Below are positions 1-6,015 of a stretch of 7,606 bases of DNA, in pieces. The stretch is from NCBI GenBank assembly GCA_020723225.1, contig DYJG01000111.1, positions 1 through 7,606 of the forward strand, written 5' to 3'. A program made the position numbers and the translations under genes. The stretch's first letter is position 1, and the number at the start of each line of letters is the position of its first letter. This DNA comes from Desulfobacca acetoxidans. GTDB lineage: Bacteria > Desulfobacterota > Desulfobaccia > Desulfobaccales > 0-14-0-80-60-11. Below the pieces are notes generated by a model. It was not told where the DNA came from. It saw only the letters and a list, made by a program, of their open reading frames with translations, and searched no databases.

Positions 1-377
1 TGCCAGATGGGGAGGCCCCAATCCTGGAAGTCATGCACAGTCTGGTCGACGTGGGCGCCGACGCTGTGAACCAAATCCTCACGGATGATGCCCATGAGGT
101 CAGTGCGGACCATGCCGACGTAATCGGCAATCTTGTTTTCGGAGCCGACATAGGTGTTGATGGCGGAAAGACCCATGGCGACGGCGCCGGAACGGTCCAG
201 GGCAGCCTTGTCCACCAGGGTTACTTTCAAGCCAAGGCCTTTAGCATAAGCCATAGCCTCAACCGCGGCGCCGGTGCAGGCCATGCCGCCGCCCACCAGC
301 AGAAGGTCGGTCTCGATGGTTTCTACCGCGGGTTTCGCACAAAAAGACCATTTACAAAATTCTCTTTCCAGAGCCAT
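1..377 (-). CDS. aprA: adenylylsulfate (APS) reductase alpha subunit, 5' part only
   Basis: Cytoplasmic FAD flavoprotein that reduces APS to sulfite and AMP together with AprB. Only the first 125 codons are inside the window; the gene continues leftward past base 1. An FAD-binding dinucleotide segment is visible (LLVGGG, residues 26-31, followed by the acidic/basic end of strand 2, LVDKAALDRSGA, residues 54-65). The AprA-typical stretches GLSAINTY (69-76) and MVRTDLMG (89-96) follow, then HDFQDWGLPIW at the truncated end. The ATG at 377 is chosen because a near-perfect Shine-Dalgarno AAGGAGGT (387-394) sits 9 bases upstream. It lies 38 bases after aprB on the same strand, so it is surely co-transcribed. 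The N-terminus carries Cys8 and Cys13 ahead of the FAD motif, in a short lead-in I do not recall from Desulfovibrio AprA. Confidence 0.95.
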   Translation of the reverse strand, partial: MALEREFCKWSFCAKPAVETIETDLLLVGGGMACTGAAVEAMAYAKGLGLKVTLVDKAALDRSGAVAMGLSAINTYVGSENKIADYVGMVRTDLMGIIREDLVHSVGAHVDQTVHDFQDWGLPIW

Positions 378-415
378 ATCTCATTGACCTCCTTGAATTT
401 TCGCTGCTGTGTGGA

Positions 416-838
416 CTACTCGGTGCGGGCCGGGCCGGTGTAGAAACCGGGTTTCTTCAGATCATCGGCAGTGGGCATGGTTTTGCCCTTGAAGCAGTCA
501 ATGGAACCTTCCGCCGTGGTGCGGATGGGGAACTTAAACCGCTTCATGGTCTTCTGATCCCGGAACTTAATGGTCCACATGATGGAGTCCGTGCCCCGAA
601 GGGGGAAGGTGCTGGAGCCCAGGGGCATGATGTCCGCATAGTGCCGGACTTCGATGGCCTGCTGGGGGCAGATCTTGACGCAGTTGTAGCATTCCCAGCA
701 CTGCTCCGGTTCCTGGTTGAAGGCCTTCTTGCTTTCGGCATTCAGGACCATCAGGTCGTTGGGGCAGATGTACTGGCAAGCGGTTTTGTCCAGGGCTTTG
801 CAGCCGTCACACTTTTCCACGATTACAAAACTCGGCAT
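416..838 (-). CDS. aprB: adenylylsulfate (APS) reductase beta subunit, two [4Fe-4S] ferredoxin-like
   Basis: Electron-transfer subunit of APS reductase; it passes electrons through two [4Fe-4S] clusters to the FAD of AprA. The protein has 140 residues, near the size of known AprB. Cysteines 10, 13, 21 and 25 (KCDGC, TAC, ICPND) form one cluster set, and cysteines 47, 50, 53 and 57 (CWECYNC, ICPQ) the other. The family-typical stretch IMWTIKFRDQKTMKRFKFPI (residues 87-106) and RTTAEGSI follow, then an extended C-terminal tail that in the family wraps around AprA. The start is the ATG at 838, preceded by AGGAGGT at 846-852 with a 7-base spacer. The reading frame stays open further upstream into sat, but that extension is antisense-like shadow and is not used. 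aprA follows 38 bases downstream. Confidence 0.97.
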   Translation of the reverse strand: MPSFVIVEKCDGCKALDKTACQYICPNDLMVLNAESKKAFNQEPEQCWECYNCVKICPQQAIEVRHYADIMPLGSSTFPLRGTDSIMWTIKFRDQKTMKRFKFPIRTTAEGSIDCFKGKTMPTADDLKKPGFYTGPARTE

Positions 839-859
839 ACCAAAAACCTCCTCATTAGG

Positions 860-919
860 GTTAAAGCGGTTAACTTTATGTTTGCATGGGCGGGGCGGCA
901 AACCGTAGCCGCCCCTCCC
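860..919 (-). promoter_or_regulatory. stem-loops in the sat-aprB intergenic mRNA
   Basis: The 92-base gap between sat and aprB holds two inverted repeats. The first is GC-rich: an 8-bp perfect stem (GGGGCGGC at 892-899 with GCCGCCCC at 908-915) around an 8-base loop, extended by 3 bp beyond one mismatch (888-890 with 917-919). The second is GTTAA-N5-TTAAC at 860-874, closer to the aprB ribosome-binding site. No T-run follows the strong stem on the minus strand, so it is not a standard terminator. A role in mRNA processing or in differential sat versus aprBA output is inference. Confidence 0.5.
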
Positions 920-930
920 AATTTGACGCC

Positions 931-2160
931 TTACTTCTTGGCCGGGATATCGCCGGTGGCGAACCCGTGGACTTTGACCTCCACCTTCTCGGTGAGGCCG
1001 GCGTAGTACTTGCGGAGCACCGCCAAGACTTCGGGACGGCTGAAGTCCGCGGGCACTTCCCCGCCTTCGGACAAGAGCTTCCGGAGCATGGTGCCGGAGA
1101 GCATGAGACGGTCTTCCTTGCCGTGGGGGCAGGTGCGCATGGAGGCCATACCCCGGCACTTGTGGCAGAAGAAGGTCCAGTCGATGTTCAGGGGTTTCAG
1201 TTCGAGAGCGTCCTTGGGGATCTGGGTGAAGATCTTCTGGGCGTCGAAGGGGCCGTAGTACTCGCCCACGCCCGCGTGGTCCCGGCCCACGATCAGGTGG
1301 GAGCAGCCGAAGTTCTGGCGGAAGACCGCGTGGAACAGGGCTTCCCGGGGGCCGGCGTAACGCATATCCAGGGGATAGCCGGACTGGATGCAGGTGTCTT
1401 TAACGAAATAGTACTGGGTCAGGACGTTGATGGCGTCGGTGCGCACTTCCGCGGGGATGTCGCCGGGTTTCAGTTTGCCCAGGAGCTGGTGGATGAGCAG
1501 CCCGTCGCAGACCTCGATGGCGATCTTGGCCAGGTACTCGTGGGAACGGTGCATGGGGTTCCGGAGCTGCAGGGCGGCGATGGTGTTCCAGCCCTTGTCC
1601 TCAAACATCTTCCGGGTTTCCCAAGGCCGCATGTAGAGGCCGGGATACTGCTTCGGGAAGGGGCCTTCGCTCCAGACCTTGACGATGCCGCCCAGGTTGA
1701 CCGCTTCCTGGTTCATGACCATCTGCACGCCCGGATGCTCCATATCATTGGTGGTGAAGACCTCTTTGCACTCCCAGGCTTTGTCGATCTCGTACTTATC
1801 GGTGACCTTCATGGTCCCCATCTGCTCATCGGTCTCTTCGTCCACCAGCAGGACTTCCTGGCCGATCTTGATGGAATCGGCTTTGCCCTTGTTGACGGAC
1901 ATGGTGACCGGGATAGGCCAGAAGGTGCCATCCGTCATTTTCATATCGCCGACGGAGCCTTTCCAGTTCGCCTGGTCCATGAAGCCGTCCAGGGGGGTAA
2001 AGCCGCCGATGCCCATCATGATGAGGTCGGCCGTTTCCCGGGAGGTCATCTGGACAACGGTGAGTTCCTTCGCCCGCTTTTTCTCTTCGGCTATCTCAGC
2101 CGCGGAAAGCAGCAAGGGTTTTAACTTCTTCTCTTTACCAAGTGGATTTACTAAAGCCAT
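931..2160 (-). CDS. sat: dissimilatory ATP sulfurylase (sulfate adenylyltransferase)
   Basis: Cytoplasmic enzyme that activates sulfate with ATP to APS and pyrophosphate, the first step of dissimilatory sulfate reduction. The 409-residue protein is the homo-oligomeric Sat type, without an APS kinase domain. Visible motifs are QLRNPMHRSHE (residues 198-208; the Q-x-R-N-P-x-H-x-x-H nucleotide/sulfate-binding loop), GRDHAGVG (292-299, with the His-Ala-Gly turn) and SGTMLRKLL (355-363). A zinc-type cluster is formed by Cys332, Cys335 and Cys344, with His346 a likely fourth ligand, as in many bacterial and archaeal Sat proteins. The start is the ATG at 2160, with GGAGGA at 2167-2172 and a 6-base spacer. 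It leads an operon-like string sat-aprB-aprA. Upstream lies a palindromic operator-like site (2212-2229). A same-strand cyclase gene ends 172 bases before it. Confidence 0.98.
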   Translation of the reverse strand: MALVNPLGKEKKLKPLLLSAAEIAEEKKRAKELTVVQMTSRETADLIMMGIGGFTPLDGFMDQANWKGSVGDMKMTDGTFWPIPVTMSVNKGKADSIKIGQEVLLVDEETDEQMGTMKVTDKYEIDKAWECKEVFTTNDMEHPGVQMVMNQEAVNLGGIVKVWSEGPFPKQYPGLYMRPWETRKMFEDKGWNTIAALQLRNPMHRSHEYLAKIAIEVCDGLLIHQLLGKLKPGDIPAEVRTDAINVLTQYYFVKDTCIQSGYPLDMRYAGPREALFHAVFRQNFGCSHLIVGRDHAGVGEYYGPFDAQKIFTQIPKDALELKPLNIDWTFFCHKCRGMASMRTCPHGKEDRLMLSGTMLRKLLSEGGEVPADFSRPEVLAVLRKYYAGLTEKVEVKVHGFATGDIPAKK

Positions 2161-2211
2161 CTATCTTCCTCCTCGGGATTTTTGATTGATCAAAGTTCTG
2201 TCAAAAGAGAA

Positions 2212-2229
2212 ATGTGAAAAATTTCACAT
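2212..2229. promoter_or_regulatory. operator-like palindrome upstream of sat (Rex or CRP/HcpR type)
   Basis: ATGTGAAAAATTTCACAT is an inverted repeat with perfect 8-base arms around AA. It fits the Rex consensus TTGTGAA-N4-TTCACAA at every position except the two outermost bases, and also the CRP/FNR-type TGTGA-N6-TCACA. Its near edge is 51 bases before the sat start codon. Rex, an NADH-sensing repressor, is known to repress sat in Desulfovibrio vulgaris, and HcpR (CRP/FNR family) sites have been predicted at sulfate-reduction genes. Which protein binds here cannot be decided from sequence alone. Confidence 0.7.
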
Positions 2230-2244
2230 GTCATTCAGATTCTC

Positions 2245-2273
2245 AGGTTAATTCATATCTAAAATCTTGTCAA
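2245..2273 (-). promoter_or_regulatory. sat: candidate sigma70 promoter of sat
   Basis: On the minus strand a perfect -35 box TTGACA (2273-2268) is followed after 17 bases by TAACCT (2250-2245), a weak -10 box matching TATAAT at 3 of 6 positions. Transcription would begin near 2238 and give an untranslated leader of about 78 bases. In that case the palindrome at 2212-2229 lies just downstream of the start point, a repressor-like position. The weak -10 keeps confidence moderate. Confidence 0.4.
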
Positions 2274-2332
2274 TATATTTTTCACAAATTTTATTTTTCT
2301 CATCAAGTGTCATAACACCCCGCAAATCCGCA

Positions 2333-3175
2333 TCATTTCTGATTCCCCTCCAACAGGCGATAGACCAGGGTGGTTTCCCGGCGGCCCCGGAGCACCAACG
2401 GGGGCACCGCCTCGAACCGGAATTTATCCATTACTTCCCGGTAGGTGGCTTCGCTCACCAGAGTGCCGGCTTCCAGTTCCTTGCTCAGCTCCTGGAGCCG
2501 GGAGGCCACGTTCACCACGTCCCCCACCACCGTGAAATCCATGCGTTTGTGAGAGCCGATGTTGCCCACAATGGCTTCCCCGGTATTGATGCCGATGCGC
2601 ATGCCTTTAATGGGCGTGAGCCCCTGGTCCTGCATTTCCTTGAGCCGCCGGTGCATGGCCAGGGCGCAGGTCACGGCCTGGAACGGGGCCTCCGGGATCT
2701 CCACCGGCGCCCCGAATTCCACCATCAGGGCGTCCCCCAAAAACTTGTCCAGGGTGCCCTGGTGTTGGAAAACCAATTCCACCATCTCCGTGAAAAAGGT
2801 ATTTAGCGCCTCTACCACCTTTTCCGGCTCCATCTGTTCAGAGAGCGCAGTAAAGCCTTTGATATCCGCAAAGAGGATGGTGACCTGCCGGCGTTGTCCC
2901 CCCAGTTGCAACAGGTTAGGATTCTTCAAGATCTCCTGGCACATCTGGGGGCTGACATACCGGGAGATGGTGTCCCGGAGCAGGTGCTTTTCTTCGTATA
3001 GACGGAGGCGGCTGCGCAGGGTGGCTTCGTGGCCCGCCTCCTCCGCGGCGATCTCCCTGAGCAGCCGCTGCAACTCCGGATCGTCGCTCTCCTGGGCCAG
3101 GGCCAGATAGCTCTTCCGGGCCTCCAGTTCATGGGAGATGGCCAGTTCAATGGCCTTAATAATATCCAGTTCCAT
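2333..3175 (-). CDS. class III adenylate cyclase with N-terminal half rubrerythrin/ferritin-like domain
   Basis: Predicted soluble cyclase making cAMP from ATP. The start is the ATG at 3175, with AGGAG at 3184-3188 and an 8-base spacer; a GTG nine bases upstream overlaps that site and is rejected. This gives 280 residues. Residues 2-60 resemble one helix pair of rubrerythrin: Glu16 (E-x3-R-x2-Y, with Arg20 and Tyr23) and, 30 residues on, Glu46-x2-His49, the usual diiron ligand pattern. A linker (about 65-92, SRYVSP) leads to the cyclase domain. There, metal Asp104 (FADIKGF) and Asp148 (KFLGD), adenine-selecting Lys144 with Thr215 (FTVVGD), and Asn222/Arg226 (NVASR) are all present, so it should be active. 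Thr rather than Asp at 215 marks the IIIb, bicarbonate-responsive type. It lies upstream of sat on the same strand. Sensing iron, oxygen or peroxide is inference. Confidence 0.9.
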   Translation of the reverse strand: MELDIIKAIELAISHELEARKSYLALAQESDDPELQRLLREIAAEEAGHEATLRSRLRLYEEKHLLRDTISRYVSPQMCQEILKNPNLLQLGGQRRQVTILFADIKGFTALSEQMEPEKVVEALNTFFTEMVELVFQHQGTLDKFLGDALMVEFGAPVEIPEAPFQAVTCALAMHRRLKEMQDQGLTPIKGMRIGINTGEAIVGNIGSHKRMDFTVVGDVVNVASRLQELSKELEAGTLVSEATYREVMDKFRFEAVPPLVLRGRRETTLVYRLLEGNQK

Positions 3176-3245
3176 AGACCCCACTCCTCATCGGATCGAT
3201 TGCCATCCTCGTTAAATTAATCATCCCCTCTGAAAGTTTCACCCT

Positions 3246-3274
3246 TTTTTATGAAACCGGCGCATATTCCTCAA
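3246..3274 (-). promoter_or_regulatory. weak candidate promoter for the cyclase gene
   Basis: On the minus strand TTGAGG (3274-3269) and TAAAAA (3251-3246) are 17 bases apart, each matching its consensus at 4 of 6 positions. A leader of about 64 bases would follow. An inverted repeat GTTTCA-N10-TGAAAC (3236-3257) and the overlapping TGAAA-G-TTTCA (3231-3241) cover the -10 and start region and could be an operator. The evidence is thin. Confidence 0.2.
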
Positions 3275-3357
3275 AGGGGGCGGAAATAGATTGGGTTCCT
3301 TCGCTCCCTGCGCGAAAATTAAACAACAAGAAGGCATCCTTGACGGACTTACGCTTT

Positions 3358-3392
3358 CAGACTTGGAACTTGGAACCAGGAACTTGGAACTT
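3358..3392 (+). repeat. heptamer tandem repeat, GGAACNN units (copy 1)
   Basis: Four clean 7-base units follow each other from 3365: GGAACTT, GGAACCA, GGAACTT, GGAACTT. One degenerate unit (CAGACTT) precedes them. The array ends 19 bases before the start codon of the 3412 gene. The last three units are identical to part of a second array at 6861-6881 in the same orientation. I read this as a dispersed, genome-wide short tandem repeat family rather than coding sequence. Confidence 0.8.
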
Positions 3393-3411
3393 TTTAAAAG
3401 AGGATCGGGAC

Positions 3412-3774
3412 ATGGCCTTTCCTGATAAAATCGAGGTAATAATTTACGACGCGCCCGCGGCCCGGGCCGGGGACTGCGGCTGCGGCTGCGGCGGCCACCA
3501 TCACGGGCCCGGGGATGACCCCCTGGCCGGCGCCAATATGGAGCTGCAGGCCCGGGCCTTGGCCCTGACCCTGGAGACGGCGTTCCCCGGCCGGGTGCAG
3601 GTGGAATACATCAATGTCCTCAAGGACCCCCGGGGGGCGAGTCTGCCCCAGACCGCACTGCTCTGCTCTCTGGCCTACCCCACGCCCCTGGTGTATCTCA
3701 ACGGCCAGGGCCGTTTTGCCGGCGCGCTGCCCGTGGAGCGCATCCGGGAGGAAATCGGCAAAATCCTGGGATGA
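3412..3774 (+). CDS. small thioredoxin-fold-like protein with Cys/His metal-binding cluster
   Basis: A 120-residue soluble protein I cannot assign to a named gene. It opens with a beta strand (KIEVIIYDAP, residues 6-15), then a dense cluster CGCGCGGHHH with Cys22, Cys24, Cys26 and His29-31, a plausible Zn, Ni or Cu site. A helix (about 42-58), a strand (VQVEYINVLKDP, 62-73), a Thr-Pro turn before a strand (YPTPLVYLNGQ, 89-99) and a final helix (VERIREEIGKIL) follow. This beta-alpha-beta-beta-alpha order with a TP turn resembles thioredoxin-like families such as YuzD or ArsD, but the CXXC of true thioredoxins is absent. The start is the ATG at 3412, with AGAGGA and a 7-base spacer. An upstream in-frame start at 3340 would translate the heptamer repeat and is rejected. 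It is divergent from the cyclase. Confidence 0.75.
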   Translation: MAFPDKIEVIIYDAPAARAGDCGCGCGGHHHGPGDDPLAGANMELQARALALTLETAFPGRVQVEYINVLKDPRGASLPQTALLCSLAYPTPLVYLNGQGRFAGALPVERIREEIGKILG

Positions 3775-3825
3775 TGAATTACTCCCGAGCGGAGGTTCCC
3801 CCGATTCAATCCCCTGGAAGACCCC

Positions 3826-3881
3826 GCTGACGATCAGCAATTTGCTTTTAGCAAATTTTTGCTCAAATCAATTTGATTTTT
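3826..3881 (+). terminator. tandem short hairpins with T-runs after the 3412 gene
   Basis: Three adjacent inverted repeats fill this gap: GCTGA-CGA-TCAGC (3826-3838); AATTTGCT-TTT-AGCAAATT (3839-3857) followed by TTT; and TCAAAT-CA-ATTTGA (3863-3876) followed by TTTTT. The middle one is the best intrinsic-terminator candidate (8-bp stem, 3-base loop), although the stem is AT-rich. They lie 51 bases after the stop codon of the 3412 gene and before the peptidase gene, so they would separate the two units. The clustering is also compatible with a small mobile or structural repeat. Confidence 0.4.
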
Positions 3882-3948
3882 CTCCAGCAGACTGCTAATA
3901 GTTTGTTAGAATTAAGAAAAATCATCTCGCCGACCGGTAAGGAAGAAT

Positions 3949-5448
3949 ATGGTTGCAGTCAAATTGACCCGAAAAAGTGTGCTTGCGGCATTTCTGGCAA
4001 CCCTTTTCTGGATATTCTTTATCTCCGCCGCGGCGGGGCCGGCCGGGGAACCGCCTTCCTCCTCCGAGTCTCAAGTGCTGGCCCGGGTGGAGGTTCCGGG
4101 CCTTCTCCAGGACCTGAATCTGCCGGTATACGCCGATCTGACGGACGGGGCCGGGAAATATTACGCCCTGGTCATTGCCCCCCGGACCAAGCTGGAAAAA
4201 GCCGGGGGCTCCTTTCAAACCCTGGATGATTATTCTCCCGGAACCCGCTACCTCCTGGCCCTGGCCCGGCGGCCCGGGGCGCGGCAGGATGTGACAGCGT
4301 CGGTCAAGGTCCTGTACGACGACGGACGCCGGCTCGTGGTGCGCTACGCTCCCGGCCTTGATGAGCTTCTGGCAAACCTGGGTTTCGCCCTGCGTCTGCT
4401 TGGCGAGAAGCCCATGACTCTGGCCCCCCCCACTCTTCGTCCCCGGGTTCTGGAGTTTCTCCTGCCCCCTGATCCCAGAGTGGGCCGCATGATCGCCGAC
4501 GTGACCCAGGAGACCGTCAACACCTATATTTCCGGTCTGAGTGGCGAGACCCCGGTGATGGTGGAAGGCTCGGCATATACCATCACCAACCGGCACACCC
4601 GGTCCGGGATACCCCTGGAAAAAGCCTGCCAATATGTGTTCGAGCAGTTGCAAGGGGCCGGTCTGAAAGCCTCCTTCCATTCCTGGACCTACGCCTCCTA
4701 TGCAAATCGCAACGTGGTGGGGGAACTTACGGGGGCCAAACGTCCTGAGGAAATCGTTTTATTGACCGCCCACCTGGACGACCTGCCCCTGAACGGCCTG
4801 GCTCCGGGAGCCGACGACAACGCCAGCGGCTGTGCGGCTTTGCTGACCGCTGCCAGCATCATGAGCCGCCACCGTTTTCAGCGGACCATCAGGTTTGTCT
4901 TTTTCACCGGAGAGGAACAAGGACTGCTGGGAAGTGAACGCTATGCCGCGGCGGTGGCCGGCGAGAACATCGTGGCAGTGCTAAACCTGGACATGATCGG
5001 CTACGACAGTGCGAACGGACCGACGCAACGGTTGCACACCAGGAATCCCGCCAATCCGGGCTACCAGGCCGATCTGGAAATCGCCGCCACGTTCCGGGAT
5101 GTGATCAACTCTTATGGGCTGGCGGGAAGTCTGCAGCCCATCATCACCTCCGACGGAGATGCGGAAAGTGACCACTCTTCCTTCTGGGACCGGGGTTTTG
5201 CCGCCATCATGGTCATCGAGGATGATTGGGACGATTTCAATCCCCACTACCATACCAGTGCGGATAAACTGCAGTACCTGAATCTGCCCTACTGCACCGC
5301 CCAGGTGAAGGCCGCGGTGGGCACCGCGGCCCACCTGGCGGGTCCCCTTGCCGCCGCGGTCACCCCGCAACCCTGGCTGATATTGCTGCTGAGTTGGCAA
5401 AGGCTGGCCGATACTCTCCATGGCCCCATCAATTTCCCGGTCAACTGA
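3949..5448 (+). CDS. exported M28-family zinc aminopeptidase
   Basis: Predicted secreted or periplasmic metallo-exopeptidase that removes N-terminal amino acids, using two zinc ions. It has 499 residues. Residues 1-29 look like a signal peptide (KLTRKS then a hydrophobic run ending SAAAG). Residues about 35-180 form an N-terminal region I do not recognise. The M28 domain covers about 185-465. The zinc and catalytic residues are all visible: His275 and Asp277 (AHLDD), Asp289 (GADDNASG), Glu322/Glu323 (FTGEEQGLLGS), Asp348 (NLDMIGYD) and His435 (HYHTSADK), in the order and spacing of the Aeromonas aminopeptidase group. A hydrophobic C-terminal stretch (475-482) is too short to be a sure membrane anchor. 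The start is supported by AAGGA at 3939-3943. The natural substrate is unknown; peptide scavenging is the simple reading. Confidence 0.9.
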   Translation: MVAVKLTRKSVLAAFLATLFWIFFISAAAGPAGEPPSSSESQVLARVEVPGLLQDLNLPVYADLTDGAGKYYALVIAPRTKLEKAGGSFQTLDDYSPGTRYLLALARRPGARQDVTASVKVLYDDGRRLVVRYAPGLDELLANLGFALRLLGEKPMTLAPPTLRPRVLEFLLPPDPRVGRMIADVTQETVNTYISGLSGETPVMVEGSAYTITNRHTRSGIPLEKACQYVFEQLQGAGLKASFHSWTYASYANRNVVGELTGAKRPEEIVLLTAHLDDLPLNGLAPGADDNASGCAALLTAASIMSRHRFQRTIRFVFFTGEEQGLLGSERYAAAVAGENIVAVLNLDMIGYDSANGPTQRLHTRNPANPGYQADLEIAATFRDVINSYGLAGSLQPIITSDGDAESDHSSFWDRGFAAIMVIEDDWDDFNPHYHTSADKLQYLNLPYCTAQVKAAVGTAAHLAGPLAAAVTPQPWLILLLSWQRLADTLHGPINFPVN

Positions 5449-5517
5449 CGCCGGCCCCCGAGGCGGGTATAGGAATCTCTCAGACCATTGCCCGGCTTTT
5501 CCAAGGAAGTCCGCCTG

Positions 5518-6015
5518 ATGGGCAGCCGGCTCGGCGTCCGGGGACCTGGGTCCAAGGCCGTGAAGTTTATTCTCTTTCCCTTCCTGCTGGCCATCGCCAT
5601 GCTGGGCTTGACCCTCTACCTACTTTGGGGTCTGTGGCTGCATCTGGCCGTCCGGCTGTTTTGGCTGCCCCGGGGGAAAAACGTCTTGCTGGTCTATTCC
5701 CACAGCCCCCTGTGGCAGGATTATCTGGAGAGCCGCGTGCTGCCGCGCCTCGAAGGCCGGGCGATGATCTTGAATTGGTCGGAGCGGAAAAAATGGGAGA
5801 GGCGTTTTTCCCTCCCGGTCTTGATTTTTCACTATTTCGGCGGGCGGAGGGAGTTCAACCCCCTGGCCGTGGTCTTCCATCCCTGGCGCTGGGGGAAGAC
5901 CTTCCGCTTTTTCCAGCCTTTCCGGGAACTCAAGCACGGGAAACCGGAAGTCTTGGAAAAGATGACGGCCGACCTGCTTCAGGAAGTCCGCAGGCCGGCG
6001 GGTGGTATTAATTAG
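5518..6015 (+). CDS. unrecognised membrane-anchored protein
   Basis: A 165-residue protein I cannot name. Residues about 16-50 are strongly hydrophobic (KFILFPFLLAIAMLGLTLYL, then LWGLWLHLAVRLFWL), enough for one long or two short membrane segments. The rest is a compact soluble part: NVLLVYSHSPLWQDYLESRV (55-74) and RLEGRAMILNWSERKKW (77-93), then an aromatic- and base-rich middle (HYFGGRREFNPLAVVFHPWR) and a charged helix at the end. The ATG at 5518 is preferred because AAGGAAG stands about 8 bases upstream; a TTG at 5488 would add ten residues without any such site. It begins 69 bases after the peptidase gene on the same strand, so co-transcription is possible. No catalytic motif is evident. 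Confidence 0.75.
   Translation: MGSRLGVRGPGSKAVKFILFPFLLAIAMLGLTLYLLWGLWLHLAVRLFWLPRGKNVLLVYSHSPLWQDYLESRVLPRLEGRAMILNWSERKKWERRFSLPVLIFHYFGGRREFNPLAVVFHPWRWGKTFRFFQPFRELKHGKPEVLEKMTADLLQEVRRPAGGIN

Noticed and set aside
839..1159. N-terminal extension of aprB back into sat
   Set aside because: The frame is open by chance. The conserved AprB start (MPSFV), a strong ribosome-binding site and the known family length all place the start at 838.
886..2124. Long open frame of 412 codons on the plus strand
   Set aside because: It is exactly antisense to sat, whose motifs are unmistakable. The translation is low in recognisable motifs and its openness follows from the GC-rich codon use of sat.
2161..2211. 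TTGACA at 2204-2199 as the -35 box of sat
   Set aside because: A 17-base spacing leads to AAATCC, not a -10 box, and the start point would fall almost on the ribosome-binding site.
3176..3184. GTG start at 3184 for the cyclase
   Set aside because: It overlaps the AGGAG that is ideally spaced for the ATG at 3175.
3365..3392. CRISPR array
   Set aside because: The units are 7 bases long and directly abutting, without spacers.
3340..3411. Upstream start for the thioredoxin-like gene
   Set aside because: The extra residues would be translated heptamer repeat, and a ribosome-binding site stands before the ATG at 3412.
3922..5600. Minus-strand open frames opposite the M28 peptidase
   Set aside because: The plus-strand product carries all zinc ligands and a signal peptide; the opposite frames show no family motif.
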